A program made the position numbers and the translations under genes. From the NCBI RefSeq assembly GCF_007830355.1, contig NZ_VLKO01000004.1:186001-250000 (forward strand): a DNA stretch of 64,000 nucleotides, read 5' to 3'. Of this stretch, positions 8,656-18,317 are shown piece by piece; position 1 is the stretch's first letter, and each line of letters opens with the position of its first letter. This stretch comes from Flavobacterium tiangeerense. GTDB lineage: Bacteria; Bacteroidota; Bacteroidia; Flavobacteriales; Flavobacteriaceae. The notes below the pieces were generated by a model. It was not told where the DNA came from and ran no database searches. It saw nothing but the letters and a program-made list of their open reading frames with translations.

Positions 8656-9837
8656 ATGAAAAAACACCTGTCATCAATCTGCTTTATTTTAGTTCTAAGT
8701 TGTAGTAAAAATGATGACGCAAATGAATATGTTGCTATTGATCCGTATCCTAATATTACAACAACATTTAGCGGCAAAATAAATGTTAACAAACTGGATA
8801 ATTATGCTAACCAAACGATTCCTAGCTATATCACAAAAGATAATACAGCTGGGAATACTATAACAGACAAAGGCGCTACTTTAGGTCGGGTCTTATTTTA
8901 TGATAAGAATTTGTCATCAAAAAACACCATCTCATGCTCCTCTTGTCACATTCAAGCAAATGCTTTTGGAGATGTTGCAGCAGCTAGTACAGGAGTAAAC
9001 GGGACAACTAGTAAACACTCTATGAGATTAATAAATACCAGATTTTCAAATGAAAATAAATTCTTTTGGGATGAGAGAGCGGCAACTTTAGAAAATCAGG
9101 TAACCCAACCTATTCAAGATCACGTAGAAATGGGTTTTAGTGGTACACTAGGCGATGGCAACTTTACTGCATTAATTACTAAACTACAAAACATAGGGTA
9201 TTATAAAGAATTGTTCAAGTTTGTATATGGATCAGAAGATATTACCGAAAATAAAATTCAATTAGCATTATCACAATTTGTAAGAAGCATTCAATCATTC
9301 GATGCAAAATACGATGCTGGTCGAGCACTTGTTACAAATGACAACCAACAGTTTCCTAATTTTACTAATCAAGAAAACCAGGGTAAAAACTTATTCTTGG
9401 CTCCTCCAGTATTTGACGCAACGGGAAACAGAACAGCAGGAGGTGTAGGTTGCGCAGGTTGTCATCAAGCTCCTGAATTTAGTATTGACCCAAACAGTAG
9501 AAATAATGGAATAATCGGGATTCTAAATGAAAATGGAATTGACATCACAAATACTAAATCACCATCACTTAGAGACTTGGTAAAAGCTGATGGGAGTAGC
9601 AATGGCGCTTTCATGCATACTGCTAATTTGAATACACTTCAAAATGTAATAGGCCATTACGGCACAATAAACCTAGCACCTGGAAATACAAATCTTGACC
9701 CTAGGTTAAGGCCAAATGGTTTTGGTCAAAAATTGAATTTAACAGCCACAGAAGTAGATGCTTTAATCGCCTTTGTAAAAACCTTAACTGGAACAAATGT
9801 CTATGTAGATACAAAATGGTCAACACCTTTTAAATAA
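8656..9837 (+). CDS. Di-haem cytochrome c peroxidase-like lipoprotein
   Basis: A 393-residue protein of the bacterial di-haem cytochrome c peroxidase/MauG family. The N-terminus has a lipoprotein signal with lipobox LVLSC (Cys about 16), so it should be anchored on the periplasmic side. Two haem-binding motifs are present, CSSCH at about residues 94-98 and CAGCH at about 265-269, as in CcpA-type enzymes that reduce H2O2 with electrons from small cytochromes. Other family marks are FWDERAATLENQVTQPIQ and the C-terminal GAFMHTANLNTLQNVIGHY. It is monocistronic, divergent from the transporter gene and followed by a strong terminator. Whether it is a true peroxidase or a MauG-like modifying enzyme is not clear. 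Confidence 0.9.
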   Translation: MKKHLSSICFILVLSCSKNDDANEYVAIDPYPNITTTFSGKINVNKLDNYANQTIPSYITKDNTAGNTITDKGATLGRVLFYDKNLSSKNTISCSSCHIQANAFGDVAAASTGVNGTTSKHSMRLINTRFSNENKFFWDERAATLENQVTQPIQDHVEMGFSGTLGDGNFTALITKLQNIGYYKELFKFVYGSEDITENKIQLALSQFVRSIQSFDAKYDAGRALVTNDNQQFPNFTNQENQGKNLFLAPPVFDATGNRTAGGVGCAGCHQAPEFSIDPNSRNNGIIGILNENGIDITNTKSPSLRDLVKADGSSNGAFMHTANLNTLQNVIGHYGTINLAPGNTNLDPRLRPNGFGQKLNLTATEVDALIAFVKTLTGTNVYVDTKWSTPFK

Positions 9838-9838
9838 C

Positions 9839-9873
9839 AAAAAAGTCCCCAAATCTACATTTGGGGACTTTTA
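9839..9873. terminator. Strong hairpin terminator
   Basis: AAAAGTCCCCAAAT and ATTTGGGGACTTTT form a 14-bp perfect stem around CTAC, with flanking A and T runs. It sits between the converging di-haem peroxidase gene and a hypothetical gene and probably works in both directions. Confidence 0.9.
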
Positions 9874-9892
9874 ATTTTTAATCAAAATGAAC

Positions 9893-10315
9893 TTAAAAAG
9901 CTACATTCCATCTTGGTAATCTTCCATTTTCATCAAAGAAATTTTGTAAAATCACACCTTCAACTGCAGTTGGAATTCCTTTTGAGTCTGTATTAAAAGT
10001 TTCATACCAAACTACTTCAAGCGCGGTAATGTCTTCAATTTTCATTTGTGCAGGCCAAGAATATTTTCTTCCCGTTTTAGCAAATTGATGCCCCTCTACA
10101 ATCTTGTCATAAAGCCCGCCATTTTTTGCTTTTAAAGCACCATTATTTTGAACAGTTCCTGTAGAACCTACCATAATCAACTCTTTTGAATCACCTACGG
10201 CATACACTAAAAACACCCCTGATCCATCCGAAGCATTGCAAACTTCAGCAAGACTATCTTCAATAGTGAAAGAAAATTGATTGGTAACTTTGAATTTTTC
10301 TAATTCTTTGTACAT
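9893..10315 (-). CDS. Conserved hypothetical protein, weakly GIY-YIG-like
   Basis: A 140-residue soluble protein that I do not recognise with certainty. The segment GVFLVYAVGDSKELIMVGSTG (residues about 33-53) has the spacing of a GIY-YIG nuclease start (strand, gap, then VGSTG), and GLYDKIVEG follows, but the usual Arg and Glu catalytic residues are not clear. The second half contains YSWPAQMKIEDITALEVVWYETF, suggesting an alpha/beta fold. There is no signal peptide or membrane segment. Reading frame and position between terminators support it as a real single gene. Treat the nuclease resemblance as weak. Confidence 0.6.
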   Translation of the reverse strand: MYKELEKFKVTNQFSFTIEDSLAEVCNASDGSGVFLVYAVGDSKELIMVGSTGTVQNNGALKAKNGGLYDKIVEGHQFAKTGRKYSWPAQMKIEDITALEVVWYETFNTDSKGIPTAVEGVILQNFFDENGRLPRWNVAF

Positions 10316-10464
10316 ATATATTTTTTATTAGGAACTAGCCATGAACATCACTTTACGAGTAGTAAAATAAACCATAACAAGTTCATTTGCATTTTATTGA
10401 TTTTGATATAAAATCAGATTTTCAATAAAGTGCAAAGGTATTTTTTTTAATTCTATTTATCATA

Positions 10465-10492
10465 AAAAAGCCTCACAAATTGTGAGGCTTTA
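10465..10492. terminator. Hairpin terminator after sucD
   Basis: AAAGCCTCACAA and TTGTGAGGCTTT form a near-perfect stem with almost no loop. On the minus strand a T-run follows, which fits termination of the sucD transcript. Confidence 0.85.
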
Positions 10493-10515
10493 CTATTATT
10501 TAGAAAAAGCTTAGA

Positions 10516-11388
10516 TTATCCTAAAACTTCTTTTACTTTTTTACCAATTTCAGCTGGTGAATCCACAACGTAAATACCACATTCTCTCATGATTTGTTTT
10601 TTAGCCTCAGCTGTATCGTCAGATCCACCAACAATTGCACCTGCATGACCCATTGTACGCCCTGCTGGAGCAGTAACTCCCGCAATGAAACCTACAACTG
10701 GCTTACGGTTTCCATCCGCTTTGATCCATTTTGCAGCATCAGCTTCAAGTTGACCGCCAATTTCACCTATCATTACGATACATTCAGTCTCTGGATCATT
10801 CATTAACAATTCAACAGCTTCTTTTGTAGTAGTTCCAATGATTGGATCTCCACCAATACCAATTGCAGTAGTAATTCCTAAACCTTGTTTAACTACTTGA
10901 TCTGCTGCCTCATAAGTTAAAGTTCCTGATTTAGACACAATACCTACAGTTCCTTTTTTGAATACAAAACCTGGCATAATCCCTACTTTAGCTTCACCTG
11001 GAGTAATAATTCCAGGACAGTTAGGTCCTATCAATCTTGCATTTCTTTCTTTTACATAACTGTTTGCTTTTATCATATCAGCAACAGGAATTCCTTCGGT
11101 AATTGCTATGATTACTTTAATTCCAGCATCAGCAGCTTCCATAATAGCATCAGCAGCAAAAGCTGGTGGTACAAAAATGATAGTTGTGTCAGCTCCCGCT
11201 TGGTCAACAGCATCTTTTACAGTATTAAATACAGGTCTGTCTAAGTGACTTGTTCCTCCTTTACCAGGAGTTACACCACCTACAACATTGGTACCATACT
11301 CAATCATTTGAGAAGCATGGAAAGTCCCTTCACTTCCTGTAAAACCTTGAACTATTATTTTGGAATCTTTGTTAACTAAAACACTCAT
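10516..11388 (-). CDS. sucD: Succinyl-CoA synthetase alpha subunit
   Basis: A 290-residue protein at the normal length for SucD, which with SucC interconverts succinyl-CoA and succinate plus ATP or GTP in the citric acid cycle. Visible motifs are the CoA-binding [18 protein letters not shown] near residue 15, [20 protein letters not shown], and GHAGAIVGG near residue 248, which carries the phosphorylated active-site His. The sucC gene is not adjacent in the window, which is common in Bacteroidota. It has a minus-strand -7 box upstream and a clear terminator downstream, so it is probably transcribed alone. Confidence 0.97.
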   Translation of the reverse strand: MSVLVNKDSKIIVQGFTGSEGTFHASQMIEYGTNVVGGVTPGKGGTSHLDRPVFNTVKDAVDQAGADTTIIFVPPAFAADAIMEAADAGIKVIIAITEGIPVADMIKANSYVKERNARLIGPNCPGIITPGEAKVGIMPGFVFKKGTVGIVSKSGTLTYEAADQVVKQGLGITTAIGIGGDPIIGTTTKEAVELLMNDPETECIVMIGEIGGQLEADAAKWIKADGNRKPVVGFIAGVTAPAGRTMGHAGAIVGGSDDTAEAKKQIMRECGIYVVDSPAEIGKKVKEVLG

Positions 11389-11423
11389 GATATATTATTT
11401 ATGTAGTTTTTAAAATCGTTATG

Positions 11424-11431
11424 CAAAAGTA
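11424..11431 (-). promoter_or_regulatory. Candidate -7 element of sucD
   Basis: The minus strand reads TACTTTTG, an exact TAnnTTTG match about 36 bases before the sucD start codon. Confidence 0.5.
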
Positions 11432-11485
11432 TAAAATACTAATCAGTAATTGGTATTCAAAAATATTTTTTTTTGACACTAAATA

Positions 11486-11848
11486 TTATGATAATTGGCT
11501 CATTTGAAAACCTCGATAGAGTTTATCGTCTTTAATTTGCCAAATCACAATAAAATGTGCCAAAAGCATCTCTTCTCTAGGGTTTTCAATTGTTTTTACA
11601 AAATGCGAATAACGCACAGATACTAAATCATTTTCAGCAACAACATGATTTATTCGAACTTTTGATCGTACATAGGCTTTACTTAATTCATCCGAAAGTA
11701 ACAGTAAAGACGCAAAATTGTGTTCTACAAATCCTTTGCTACTATTCCACTCTAAAACAATTTCTGGATGCAAAAAATCTTTTAAAACTGTACTATCAAT
11801 AAAAGCATCTGATTTGTAAAAATTCTGAACAATTTCTTTAGCAGACAT
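11486..11848 (-). CDS. NTF2-like (SnoaL-type) small protein
   Basis: A 120-residue protein with the pattern of an NTF2-like/SnoaL fold: an N-terminal helix (EIVQNFYKSDAFIDSTVLKDFLHPEIVLEWNSS), then a beta sheet (VRINHVVAENDLVSVRYSHFVKT, AHFIVIWQIKDDKLYRGFQMSQ). Such proteins range from cyclases and isomerases to simple ligand-binding proteins, and no catalytic residues can be assigned here. It follows the second lpxD paralogue with a 1-bp gap on the same strand and is probably cotranscribed with it. Its role in that neighbourhood is unknown. Confidence 0.8.
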   Translation of the reverse strand: MSAKEIVQNFYKSDAFIDSTVLKDFLHPEIVLEWNSSKGFVEHNFASLLLLSDELSKAYVRSKVRINHVVAENDLVSVRYSHFVKTIENPREEMLLAHFIVIWQIKDDKLYRGFQMSQLS

Positions 11849-11849
11849 A

Positions 11850-12779
11850 TTATTTAATTTTATTTAAAATTTCGGGAATTTTTTTAATGTTGGCCAACTG
11901 CTTTAATTTCTCTCTTGATTCTTCAATTGGAGTCCCAAAATATGACTTTCCTCCTTCAACAGATTTTGTTACTCCAGTTTGACCCATTATTACTGCCTTT
12001 GTACCAATTGTGATTCCACTTGTAGTTCCTACTTGTCCCCACATGGTTACTTCATCCTCAATAATTACACAACCTGCAATACCAGTTTGAGATGCAATTA
12101 AACATTTTTTACCAATAACGGTATCATGCCCTACATGCACTTGGTTGTCAATTTTTGTTCCTTCACCAATAGTTGTATCTCCAGTCACTCCTTTATCAAT
12201 GGTGCAAAGGGCACCTATCCCAACATTGTCTTCAATAACAACTCTACCGCCAGAAACCAATTGATCATAACCCTCTGGACGTTTTTTATAATAAAAAGCA
12301 TCAGCCCCTAAAACAGTACCAGCGTGTATTATAACATTATTACCTATTACAGTATGGTCATAAATAGCAACATTAGAATGTATTAAACAATTATTTCCAA
12401 TGACAACATGATTTCCAATAAAAGTATTGGGTTGAATAACTGTTCCTTCACCAATTACAGCAGTGCTAGAAATAGCAACATTAGAAAATTGAAAGGGTTT
12501 AAAATGCCTTGTTAAAATATTAAAATCTCGAAACGGATCATCAGATAATAACAATGCTTTACCTTCAGGACAAGCAACCTCTTTATTGATTAATATTATG
12601 GTTGCCGCAGATTGTAATGCTTTATCATAATATTTAGGATGGTCAACAAAAACGATATCTCCTGGTACTACAACATGAATTTCATTCATACCGTAAACAG
12701 GAAAATCAGCATCACCAATGTATTTACAATTGATGATGCTTGCTATTTCTTGTAAAGCATGTCTTTTTTGGAACTTCAT
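11850..12779 (-). CDS. LpxD-like acyltransferase paralogue (left-handed beta-helix)
   Basis: A 309-residue protein with an N-terminal LpxD-type UDP-binding region (residues about 1-100) and a long hexapeptide-repeat left-handed beta-helix (IGEGTVIQPNTFIGNHVVIG and later turns). It is shorter than the LpxD encoded about 3 kb upstream on the same strand. LpxD N-acylates UDP-3-O-acylglucosamine in lipid A synthesis, and a similar role with another acyl chain or sugar is plausible. The His of the catalytic GHD-type turn is visible as QVHVGHDTVIG. It sits between efp and an NTF2-like gene in a conserved order in this phylum. Whether it is a second LpxD or a different acyltransferase is not decided by the sequence. 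Confidence 0.8.
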   Translation of the reverse strand: MKFQKRHALQEIASIINCKYIGDADFPVYGMNEIHVVVPGDIVFVDHPKYYDKALQSAATIILINKEVACPEGKALLLSDDPFRDFNILTRHFKPFQFSNVAISSTAVIGEGTVIQPNTFIGNHVVIGNNCLIHSNVAIYDHTVIGNNVIIHAGTVLGADAFYYKKRPEGYDQLVSGGRVVIEDNVGIGALCTIDKGVTGDTTIGEGTKIDNQVHVGHDTVIGKKCLIASQTGIAGCVIIEDEVTMWGQVGTTSGITIGTKAVIMGQTGVTKSVEGGKSYFGTPIEESREKLKQLANIKKIPEILNKIK

Positions 12780-12832
12780 TAACTATTTTTTATTAAAATC
12801 AAAATATTTTGAAAAATAGAACAACTAATAAC

Positions 12833-13399
12833 TTATTCTTTCACGCGCTCCATGTAAGAACCACTTGCTGTATCAATTTTAATTTTGTCACCTTCATTGA
12901 TAAATAAAGGTACATTCACACTAGCACCTGTTTCTACCGTAGCAGATTTAGTAGCATTGGTTGCAGTATTTCCTTTTATTCCCGGCTCAGCGTACGTAAC
13001 TACAAGAATAACAGAAGCTGGCATATCTACAGATAATGGCAAATCAGTTTCAGTGTTAATACTTACCATTACATTTTCACCTTCTTTTAATAAATCAGGA
13101 GAATCCAAAATATTTTTGTTCAATGTAATTTGTTCAAAAGTCTCCGTGTTCATAAAGTGAAACTCGTCACCCTCAGGATACAAAAATTGAAATTTATGAT
13201 TTTCTACACGAACTTCGTCAATTTTATGACCTGCCGAAAAAGTATTGTCTAATACTTTACCATTTGTTAAACTTCTTAATTTTGTTCTTACAAATGCTGG
13301 TCCTTTTCCTGGTTTAACATGTAAGAATTCAATAATTTTATAAATATCGTTGTTGTACTTGATACACAATCCGTTTTTAATATCTGAAGTAGATGCCAT
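12833..13399 (-). CDS. efp: Elongation factor P
   Basis: A 188-residue protein at the standard EF-P length. EF-P binds ribosomes stalled at consecutive prolines and promotes peptide-bond formation. The N-terminal KOW-like domain carries HVKPGKGPAFVRTKLRSL; the Lys at about residue 32 is the tip residue that is modified in some bacteria. The C-terminal OB domains end in the signature around GDKIKIDTASGSYMERV. It lies between lpxA and the lpxD paralogue on the same strand. No modification gene such as epmA is visible nearby. Confidence 0.96.
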   Translation of the reverse strand: MASTSDIKNGLCIKYNNDIYKIIEFLHVKPGKGPAFVRTKLRSLTNGKVLDNTFSAGHKIDEVRVENHKFQFLYPEGDEFHFMNTETFEQITLNKNILDSPDLLKEGENVMVSINTETDLPLSVDMPASVILVVTYAEPGIKGNTATNATKSATVETGASVNVPLFINEGDKIKIDTASGSYMERVKE

Positions 13400-13558
13400 T
13401 TTATCATTTATTTATTTTTTCCATTTCAAGTACTCTACTATTAAGTACAAAAGTCAAAATGAAAACTTGTTAATTATTTGTATTTAATTCTCTTAAAAAT
13501 CTATGCACAATCATTGCTATTCTCATTATTCTTCTATCAGAAGCATATTGCAACAGCA

Positions 13559-14344
13559 TTAATAATTTCCTGAATATCCTTTCATAACTCCTCGAGAAGA
13601 GTTCCTAATAAAATCAATTATTTCATCTCTTTCTGGAGTTGCTTCCATTTCGGCTTCAATAATTCCTAAAGCTTGGGTAACATTATAATTTTTTTGATAT
13701 AAAATTCTATAAATATCTTGAATTTCTCTAATTTTATCAGAAGAAAAACCTCGTCTTCTTAAACCAACAGAATTAATACCCACATAGGAAAGCGGTTCTT
13801 TGGCAGCTTTAGTGTAAGGTGGTACATCTTTTCTTAATAAAGAACCTCCAGAAATCATAGCATGATCTCCTACACTAATAAACTGATGTATCGCTGACAA
13901 TCCGCCTATAATGGCATAATTCCCAATGGTAACATGTCCACCTAGTAAAACACCATTAACAATTATGGCGTTATTCCCTACGTGACAATCATGTGCAATG
14001 TGTGCAGTTGCCATGATAAGACAATTGTCACCAATCACTGTTTGTCCAGATGCAATTGTTCCTCTATTTATAGTTACGCCTTCTCTTATAGTACAATTAT
14101 CTCCTATGATTACTAATGAATCTTCTCCTCCAAATTTTAAGTCTTGTGGAACTGCAGATATTACTGCACCAGGAAATATATTACAATTTTTTCCAATTCT
14201 TGCACCTTCCATTATGGTAACATTTGAACCTATCCAAGTTCCATCCCCAATAACAACGTTATTATGAATGGTTGTAAAAGGTTCTATTACAACATTTTTG
14301 GCAATTTTAGCACCGGGATGAACATAGGCTAGTGGTTGATTCAT
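13559..14344 (-). CDS. lpxA: UDP-N-acetylglucosamine acyltransferase
   Basis: A 261-residue left-handed beta-helix acyltransferase at LpxA length. It transfers a 3-hydroxyacyl chain from ACP to UDP-GlcNAc, the first step of lipid A synthesis. Hexapeptide repeats run from HPGAKIAKNVVIEPFTTI onward. The catalytic His lies in MATAHIAHDCHVGNNAIIVNG, and a helical C-terminal domain starts near GINSVGLRRRGFSSDKIREI, the LpxA-specific signature. It is codirectional with lpxC-fabZ immediately upstream (68-bp gap), forming a lipid A operon with lpxD. Confidence 0.96.
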   Translation of the reverse strand: MNQPLAYVHPGAKIAKNVVIEPFTTIHNNVVIGDGTWIGSNVTIMEGARIGKNCNIFPGAVISAVPQDLKFGGEDSLVIIGDNCTIREGVTINRGTIASGQTVIGDNCLIMATAHIAHDCHVGNNAIIVNGVLLGGHVTIGNYAIIGGLSAIHQFISVGDHAMISGGSLLRKDVPPYTKAAKEPLSYVGINSVGLRRRGFSSDKIREIQDIYRILYQKNYNVTQALGIIEAEMEATPERDEIIDFIRNSSRGVMKGYSGNY

Positions 14345-14412
14345 CAGCTTTTTTATTTATTTTAAATTATTGCAATTGAAGGTTTCATGTTTTAAAACAT
14401 GTCAATCCAATT

Positions 14413-15810
14413 TTACTGTTTTTTTGCAATCTGCGCCATAAGTTCAGCCTCGGCTACAAGCTTACCATTTGCGTAAGCATTTGCTTGCATATGACAAATC
14501 CCTCTTCGAATAGGCGTAATTAAATCACACTTAAATATTAAAGTATCACCTGGTAATACTTTGTGCTTGAACTTGACATTATCAATTTTCATAAAATAAG
14601 TCAAATAATTTTCAGGATCTGGCACCGTACTTAATACAAGTATTCCTCCGGTTTGTGCCATTGCTTCAACAATTAAAACACCTGGCATTACTGGAGCCTC
14701 TGGAAAATGTCCTACAAAGAAATTTTCATTCATTGTAACATTTTTCATACCTACAACATGACTTTCAGACATTTCTATAATTCTATCAATCAATAAAAAT
14801 GGAGGTCTATGAGGTAACACCGCCATAATTTTATGGATATCCATCAAAGGTTCTTGATTCAAATCATAAACAGGAACATAATTTCTTTGTTCAATTTTAA
14901 TGATTTTGGCCATTTTTTTTGCAAATTGTGTATTCACATAATGTCCTGGCTTATTTGCAATTACTTTCCCTTGAATTCGAGTACCTATTAAAGCTAAATC
15001 ACCTACTACATCTAATAATTTGTGTCTTGCAGCCTCATTAGGATAATGTAAAGTTAGGTTGTCTAGAATTCCATTTGGTTTAACCGAAATTTCATCTTTA
15101 CCAAATGCAACCTTTAAATTTTCCATAGTAGATGCTGAAATTTCCTTATCAACATATACAATTGCATTGTTTAAATCGCCTCCTTTAATCAAACCATTTT
15201 CTAATAATGACTCTAATTCATGAAGGAAACTAAATGTTCTCGAATCAGCAATTTCATTTTTAAAATCGGCAATGCTTTTTAGATTTGCATTTTGAGTACC
15301 CAAGATTTTAGTTCCAAAATCAACCATTGTTGTTACGCAGTATTGATCACTAGGCATTACTAAAATTTCACTTCCTGATGCTTCGTCAAGATAAGAAATT
15401 ACTTCTTTTACAACATATACTTTACGCTTAGCGTTTTGCTCTTCAAAACCTGCATTTTCAAGTGCTTCTACAAAATATTTTGAAGAACCATCCATAATTG
15501 GTAGTTCTGAGGCATTTAGTTCTATGATGATATTATCAAGATCACAACCTATTAGTGCTGCTAAAACATGCTCAGGAGTTTGGATCTTTACACCTAGTTT
15601 TTCTAAGTTTGTCCCTCTTTGCGTGTTTACTACATAATTTGCATCAGCTTCAATAACTGGTTGTCCTTCTAAATCAACTCTTACAAAAGTAAAACCATTA
15701 TTCACGGGAGCTGGTTTGAAAGTCATTTTAACTTCTTTTCCGGTATGTAAGCCCACTCCTGTAAGTGAAATTTCTGTTTTGATGGTTTTCTGTTCAACCA
15801 TTGTTTCCAT
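14413..15810 (-). CDS. lpxC: Bifunctional UDP-3-O-acyl-GlcNAc deacetylase / 3-hydroxyacyl-ACP dehydratase
   Basis: A 465-residue fusion of LpxC (residues about 1-310) and FabZ (about 320-465), typical of Bacteroidota. The LpxC part shows the zinc site in [20 protein letters not shown] and a later [14 protein letters not shown] with its Asp and His. The FabZ part has [14 protein letters not shown] with the catalytic His and [24 protein letters not shown] with the catalytic Glu. LpxC commits lipid A synthesis and FabZ dehydrates 3-hydroxyacyl-ACP for fatty acids, so the fusion couples two pathways that compete for the same acyl-ACP. Its start overlaps the end of lpxD by 17 bases. Confidence 0.96.
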   Translation of the reverse strand: METMVEQKTIKTEISLTGVGLHTGKEVKMTFKPAPVNNGFTFVRVDLEGQPVIEADANYVVNTQRGTNLEKLGVKIQTPEHVLAALIGCDLDNIIIELNASELPIMDGSSKYFVEALENAGFEEQNAKRKVYVVKEVISYLDEASGSEILVMPSDQYCVTTMVDFGTKILGTQNANLKSIADFKNEIADSRTFSFLHELESLLENGLIKGGDLNNAIVYVDKEISASTMENLKVAFGKDEISVKPNGILDNLTLHYPNEAARHKLLDVVGDLALIGTRIQGKVIANKPGHYVNTQFAKKMAKIIKIEQRNYVPVYDLNQEPLMDIHKIMAVLPHRPPFLLIDRIIEMSESHVVGMKNVTMNENFFVGHFPEAPVMPGVLIVEAMAQTGGILVLSTVPDPENYLTYFMKIDNVKFKHKVLPGDTLIFKCDLITPIRRGICHMQANAYANGKLVAEAELMAQIAKKQ

Positions 15811-16837
15811 TTTTTTGGTTTAAAATTTTCTTTTTTAATTCTTGTATTTCGGCAACAATTTTAGGTAAATTTTTAAAATGCACGTAGGACTTACTAAAAT
15901 CATTATACCCAAATGAAGGACTTCCTTGTAAAACTTCATTGTCTTTTACGTTACGTCCCACGCCTGATTGCGCTTGAATGCGAACATTGTTACCTATTGT
16001 TAAATGGCCAGATATCCCAACCTGACCTCCTATCATGCAGCTTCGGCCAATTTTTGTAGAACCAGCTACACCAGTTTGAGCTGCAATAACGGTGTTCTCT
16101 CCTATCTCAACATTATGAGCAATCTGAATTTGATTATCAAGCTTTACACCTTTCCTAATGATGGTAGATCCCAAGGTAGCTCTATCAACAGTAGTGCAAG
16201 AACCTATATCAACATTATCTTCAATAATTACATTGCCTATTTGAGGTATTTTTGTGTACGTTCCGTCTGGATTTGGAGCAAAACCAAAACCATCAGATCC
16301 AATGATGGCACCAGAGTGAATGGTACAGTTTTTTCCAACAATCGTTTCAGAATACACTTTTGCACCAGCAAAAAGAGTTGTATTATCTCCTAAAACTACA
16401 TTATCACCAATAAAACAATTGGGATAAATTTTTACATTATCACCCAAAACTACGTTTTCGCCCACATAACTGAAGCTTCCTAAGTATAAATTAGCACCTA
16501 CTTTTACACTTTTCGAGATAAATGAAGGTTGCTCAACTCCTGCTTTATTTTGTTTAACTTGGTCATAAAACTCTAACAATTTTGTAAACGATGCGTAAGC
16601 ATCATCAACTTTTATCATGGTTGTATAAACCGTATTATCAGGCACAAAACTTTGATTTACAATAGTTATAGATGCTTTAGTTGAATATATATGATTGTTA
16701 TATTTTGGATTTGAAAGAAAAGTTAGAGACCCCTCTGTCCCCTCTTCAATTTTTGATAATGTAGAAACTTCAGCCATAGGATTGCCTACAACCTCTCCCT
16801 CCAGAATCTCCGCTATTTGTGCTGCTGTAAATTTCAT
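15794..16837 (-). CDS. lpxD: UDP-3-O-acylglucosamine N-acyltransferase
   Basis: A 347-residue LpxD at the usual length. The N-terminal UDP-sugar-binding domain (about residues 1-100, [19 protein letters not shown]) is followed by hexapeptide repeats ([20 protein letters not shown]) and a C-terminal helix. The catalytic His is in [20 protein letters not shown]. LpxD adds the N-linked hydroxyacyl chain after LpxC. It is the first gene of the lipid A operon lpxD, lpxC-fabZ, lpxA. A -7 box TATTTTTG lies at 16843-16850 on the minus strand. It is so close to the ATG that the transcript would be almost leaderless. Confidence 0.96.
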   Translation of the reverse strand: MKFTAAQIAEILEGEVVGNPMAEVSTLSKIEEGTEGSLTFLSNPKYNNHIYSTKASITIVNQSFVPDNTVYTTMIKVDDAYASFTKLLEFYDQVKQNKAGVEQPSFISKSVKVGANLYLGSFSYVGENVVLGDNVKIYPNCFIGDNVVLGDNTTLFAGAKVYSETIVGKNCTIHSGAIIGSDGFGFAPNPDGTYTKIPQIGNVIIEDNVDIGSCTTVDRATLGSTIIRKGVKLDNQIQIAHNVEIGENTVIAAQTGVAGSTKIGRSCMIGGQVGISGHLTIGNNVRIQAQSGVGRNVKDNEVLQGSPSFGYNDFSKSYVHFKNLPKIVAEIQELKKKILNQKNGNNG

Positions 16838-16842
16838 TGCGA

Positions 16843-16850
16843 CAAAAATA
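16843..16850 (-). promoter_or_regulatory. Candidate -7 element of the lipid A operon
   Basis: The minus strand reads TATTTTTG, an exact TAnnTTTG match only 5 bases before the lpxD ATG. If used, transcription would start at or near the start codon. Confidence 0.35.
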
Positions 16851-16877
16851 TAAAAAAATAGATTTTAAATGCTGTTT

Positions 16878-18107
16878 TTATAACAGTTGTTTTGGGAAAC
16901 ATAAATAATACTTGGTAACCAACTTTGATAATGATTTCAAATTTAGCTGATCAGATGACTCAATTACATCCTCAATTGTACTATCTTTTTTAAGAATTCG
17001 TATCGGATCCGCTTCTTTACTGTAGGCTTGATTCTTGATTTTTCCTTTAAAAATAAAATAATTTGTATCTGATAATGAAATAGATTTGAGAGCCGCAAAT
17101 CGCTCTTGCAAGGGTTGCAAATCCTCTTGGGTTACCTTTTCAGTTGTTAACTTTATTTTCAACAAATCACGGTTTATTATCATTTTACTCAAGTTAGACA
17201 ATATAAAATCATCATTTTTTTGCCAACTTTTTAAAGCACCTATAATATCAAAATCATCTAATTGCGCAAATAAATCTAACGTACTGTCATCAAATGTATC
17301 TATGGTAACTTTATTTTGCATAAAATATAAAAGTGGGTCACTGCAAGGAAGCTCAATGCCTTTTAAAGTTAATTCTTTAGCTCGCTTTAAGATTTTCATT
17401 AAAATTAACTCAGCCACAAGACTTGTTTTATGCAAATAGGCTTGCCAATACATTAATCTTCTAGACATTAAGAATTTTTCCACAGAATAAATACCTTTTT
17501 CCTCAATGACAAGATAATCATCTACCACATTCATCATTTGGATTAAACGCTCCGAATTTACATTACCCTCAGCAACACCAGAGTAAAAACTATCTCGTTT
17601 TAAATAATCCATTCGATCCATATCTAGCTGACTAGAAATCAATTGTAACATGAATTTTCGGTTGTATTCTCCTTTAAAAACCTGGATTGCTAAACTGAGT
17701 TGCCCATTAAATTCAATATTTAATTTATTCATAAAAAGCAATGAAATAGCTTCATGGTGCACATCCTCTACAATACTTTTTTCCATAGCATGTGAAAAAG
17801 GACCGTGCCCAATATCATGTAATAAAATGGCAATATAAAGTGCATTTTCTTCTTCTAGCGATATCTCTACTCCTTTAAAGCGTAGCACATCAACTGCTTT
17901 TTGCATCAAATGCATGCACCCTAACGCATGATGAAAACGAGTATGATTGGCACCAGGATATACTAAATATGACAATCCCATTTGAGAAATTCTTCGCAAA
18001 CGCTGAAAATACGGATGCTGAATCAAATCATATATTAAAGCGTTTGGTATGGTAATGAATCCATAAATGGGGTCATTAAATATTTTGAGTTTATTAATTT
18101 GAGTCAC
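16878..18107 (-). CDS. HD-domain phosphohydrolase (dGTPase-like)
   Basis: A 409-residue member of the HD superfamily. The N-terminal half shows the metal ligands: the first His in NHTRFHHALGCMHLM, the HD pair in ILLHDIGHGPFSHAMEK, and a later Asp in QLDMDRMDYLKRDSFYSG. This is the pattern of dNTP triphosphohydrolase/SAMHD1-like enzymes that split dNTPs into nucleoside and triphosphate. The C-terminal 150 residues are helical and less conserved. It sits upstream of lpxD on the same strand, an order seen in many Bacteroidota. The substrate is inferred only from the family. Confidence 0.88.
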   Translation of the reverse strand: MTQINKLKIFNDPIYGFITIPNALIYDLIQHPYFQRLRRISQMGLSYLVYPGANHTRFHHALGCMHLMQKAVDVLRFKGVEISLEEENALYIAILLHDIGHGPFSHAMEKSIVEDVHHEAISLLFMNKLNIEFNGQLSLAIQVFKGEYNRKFMLQLISSQLDMDRMDYLKRDSFYSGVAEGNVNSERLIQMMNVVDDYLVIEEKGIYSVEKFLMSRRLMYWQAYLHKTSLVAELILMKILKRAKELTLKGIELPCSDPLLYFMQNKVTIDTFDDSTLDLFAQLDDFDIIGALKSWQKNDDFILSNLSKMIINRDLLKIKLTTEKVTQEDLQPLQERFAALKSISLSDTNYFIFKGKIKNQAYSKEADPIRILKKDSTIEDVIESSDQLNLKSLSKLVTKYYLCFPKQLL

Positions 18108-18262
18108 TTTTTACGTAAAATTTAGTCAACAAATATATGTAAAATTGATGTTGAAATTTCAATTTATAAAAAACCAATTAAATTCTAGTACCTTCATGTG
18201 CGCTAGCAAGAACCTGAAAAAAATGTTTCTTAAATCTAATTCGTTAAAAACTATTTACGGTT

Positions 18263-18305
18263 AAAAACAAGAAACCTTTATAAAAATAAAGGTTTCTTGT
18301 TTTTA
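18263..18305. terminator. Hairpin terminator after the amino acid permease gene
   Basis: AAAAACAAGAAACCTTTA and TAAAGGTTTCTTGTTTTT form a perfect 18-bp stem around TAAAAA, with T-runs on both strands. It ends the minus-strand permease transcript at 18318. Confidence 0.9.
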
Positions 18306-18317
18306 TAAGCACATAAA

